From assembly GCA_949289455.1 (NCBI GenBank), contig CASEOA010000031.1:1-50318 (forward strand): DNA of 50,318 nucleotides, written 5' to 3'. Position 1 is the first letter of the stretch. Each line of letters starts with the position of its first letter. The position numbers and the translations under genes were made by a program. This document shows positions 49,759 to 50,318 of this stretch, one piece after another. Source of the DNA: an uncultured Eubacteriales bacterium (lineage in GTDB: Bacteria > Bacillota > Clostridia > Oscillospirales > Oscillospiraceae). The notes under the pieces were generated by a model, which saw only the letters and a program-made list of their open reading frames with translations, was not told the origin of the DNA and ran no database searches.

Positions 49759-50318
49759 ATGGCCGATCTGAAGAACAAGACCATTATCACCGTGGCCACC
49801 ACCGGCGCCTGGCCCACCAAGGAGAACAACCCCAACGTGCCCATGACCCCCGCCGAGATCGCCGAGGACGTGTACGCCTGCTGGAAGGCCGGCGCTGCTA
49901 TCGCCCACCTGCACATGCGGGACGAGGCCGGCAAGGGCACTATGGATAAGGAGAAGTTCCGCGAGACCGTGGAGCTGCTGCGCTCCAACCACCCCGACTG
50001 CGACATCATCCTGAACATGACCACCTCCGGCGACCTGAACGCCACCGACGAGACCCGCCAGATCCACCTGAAGGAGCTGCGCCCCGAGATGGGCTCCTAT
50101 GACTGCGGCTCCATGAACTGGCTGCACACCTCCCTGTTCCTCAACCCCCCCAAGTTCCTGGAGGAGCTGGGCCAGAACATGCAGGCTTGGGGCGTGAAGC
50201 CCGAGATCGAGGCCTTTGACCCCGGCATGATCGCCAACGCCGCCTACTACCTGAAGAAGGGCGTGCTGAAGGCTCCCCTCCACTTCCAGTTCTGCATGGG
50301 CTGCGCCAACGGCATCCC
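49759..50318 (+). CDS. BKACE-family beta-keto acid cleavage enzyme, probable triacetate cleavage enzyme (partial)
   Basis: 186 codons are present; the gene continues past the right edge. The zinc motif HLHMRD (His50, His52) and the N-terminal KTIITVATTGAWPTKENNPNVP, TPAEIAEDVYACWKAGAAI, and CGSMNW segments identify the BKACE (DUF849, 3-keto-5-aminohexanoate cleavage) family. These enzymes split a beta-keto acid with acetyl-CoA to give a CoA thioester and acetoacetate. With 3,5-dioxohexanoate the products would be acetoacetate and acetoacetyl-CoA, both feeding butyrate formation. Lysine or carnitine pathways also use the family, but their partner genes are missing here. Confidence 0.85.
   Translation, partial: MADLKNKTIITVATTGAWPTKENNPNVPMTPAEIAEDVYACWKAGAAIAHLHMRDEAGKGTMDKEKFRETVELLRSNHPDCDIILNMTTSGDLNATDETRQIHLKELRPEMGSYDCGSMNWLHTSLFLNPPKFLEELGQNMQAWGVKPEIEAFDPGMIANAAYYLKKGVLKAPLHFQFCMGCANGI

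Noticed and set aside
46755-50318. Lysine (3-keto-5-aminohexanoate) or carnitine degradation as the role of the BKACE operon
   Set aside because: No aminomutase, diaminohexanoate dehydrogenase, deaminase or thioesterase genes, while the SDR plus cyclase pair fits ring reduction and ring opening.

Overview
The window is GC-rich, densely packed bacterial chromosome. It combines sporulation genes (spmA, spmB, a ylbJ-type gene, a SpoVT/AbrB-type regulator), a strictly anaerobic (early-cobalt) cobalamin pathway and strong sigmaA-type promoters. I infer a spore-forming anaerobic Clostridia member of the Oscillospiraceae. The flavonoid/phloroglucinol-type catabolic genes at the right end fit a Flavonifractor/Pseudoflavonifractor-like gut bacterium. 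No rRNA, tRNA, insertion sequence, prophage or CRISPR array was seen.

Positions 1-21430 (minus strand) hold one very large tetrapyrrole/cobalamin superoperon, most genes joined by 1-11 bp overlaps. From the promoter at 21402-21430 the order is: B12 riboswitch with intrinsic terminator, cbiD, cbiF, cbiG, cbiH, cbiJ, cbiET, cbiA, cobT, cobU, cobS, a short cobU-like gene, cobC, cbiB, cobD, cbiP, cbiC, cbiK. A second B12 riboswitch follows, then the cobalt importer cbiMNQO, cbiL, a hemA-precorrin-2 dehydrogenase fusion, and hemC running off the left edge. Together these cover glutamyl-tRNA to uroporphyrinogen (in part), cobalt uptake and insertion, corrin ring methylation and contraction, amidation, and nucleotide-loop assembly. 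hemB, hemD, the uroporphyrinogen methyltransferase, a corrinoid adenosyltransferase and lower-ligand synthesis genes are not in view.

Positions 21463-34322 carry a CtpE-like P-type ATPase, a small membrane protein, a ROK sugar kinase, a UgtP/MGDG-synthase-type glycosyltransferase with a YbhN-type membrane protein, an Sfp-type phosphopantetheinyl transferase, a VanRS-like two-component system, an iscS-iscU pair and an AI-2E-family membrane protein.

Positions 34403-45470 contain an orphan DUF4157 (HELTH) protein with its own promoter and terminator, sporulation genes (ylbJ, spmA, spmB, spoVT-like), an XRE-nudix-trmN6-rsmI translation/housekeeping cluster, a small gene with a consensus promoter, nrdG, a split chromate-type transporter and glutamine-dependent nadE.

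Positions 45476-50318 hold an HxlR-family regulator divergent from an operon with highly biased codon use: a small cupin, an SDR oxidoreductase, a 3-hydroxyacyl dehydrogenase homologue, a cyclase-family metal hydrolase and a BKACE-family beta-keto acid cleavage enzyme (cut by the right edge). The family set and likely chemistry match anaerobic phloroglucinol breakdown (reductase, dihydrophloroglucinol cyclohydrolase, 3-hydroxy-5-oxohexanoate dehydrogenase, triacetate cleavage). That would be the route by which flavonoid A-rings become acetoacetate/acetyl units. The cupin and the operator region are the least explained parts.

A family of short GC-rich palindromes (GTAGGGGCGG...CCGCCCCTAC type; at least six copies) sits between genes and in several cases supplies gene 3' ends or stop codons.
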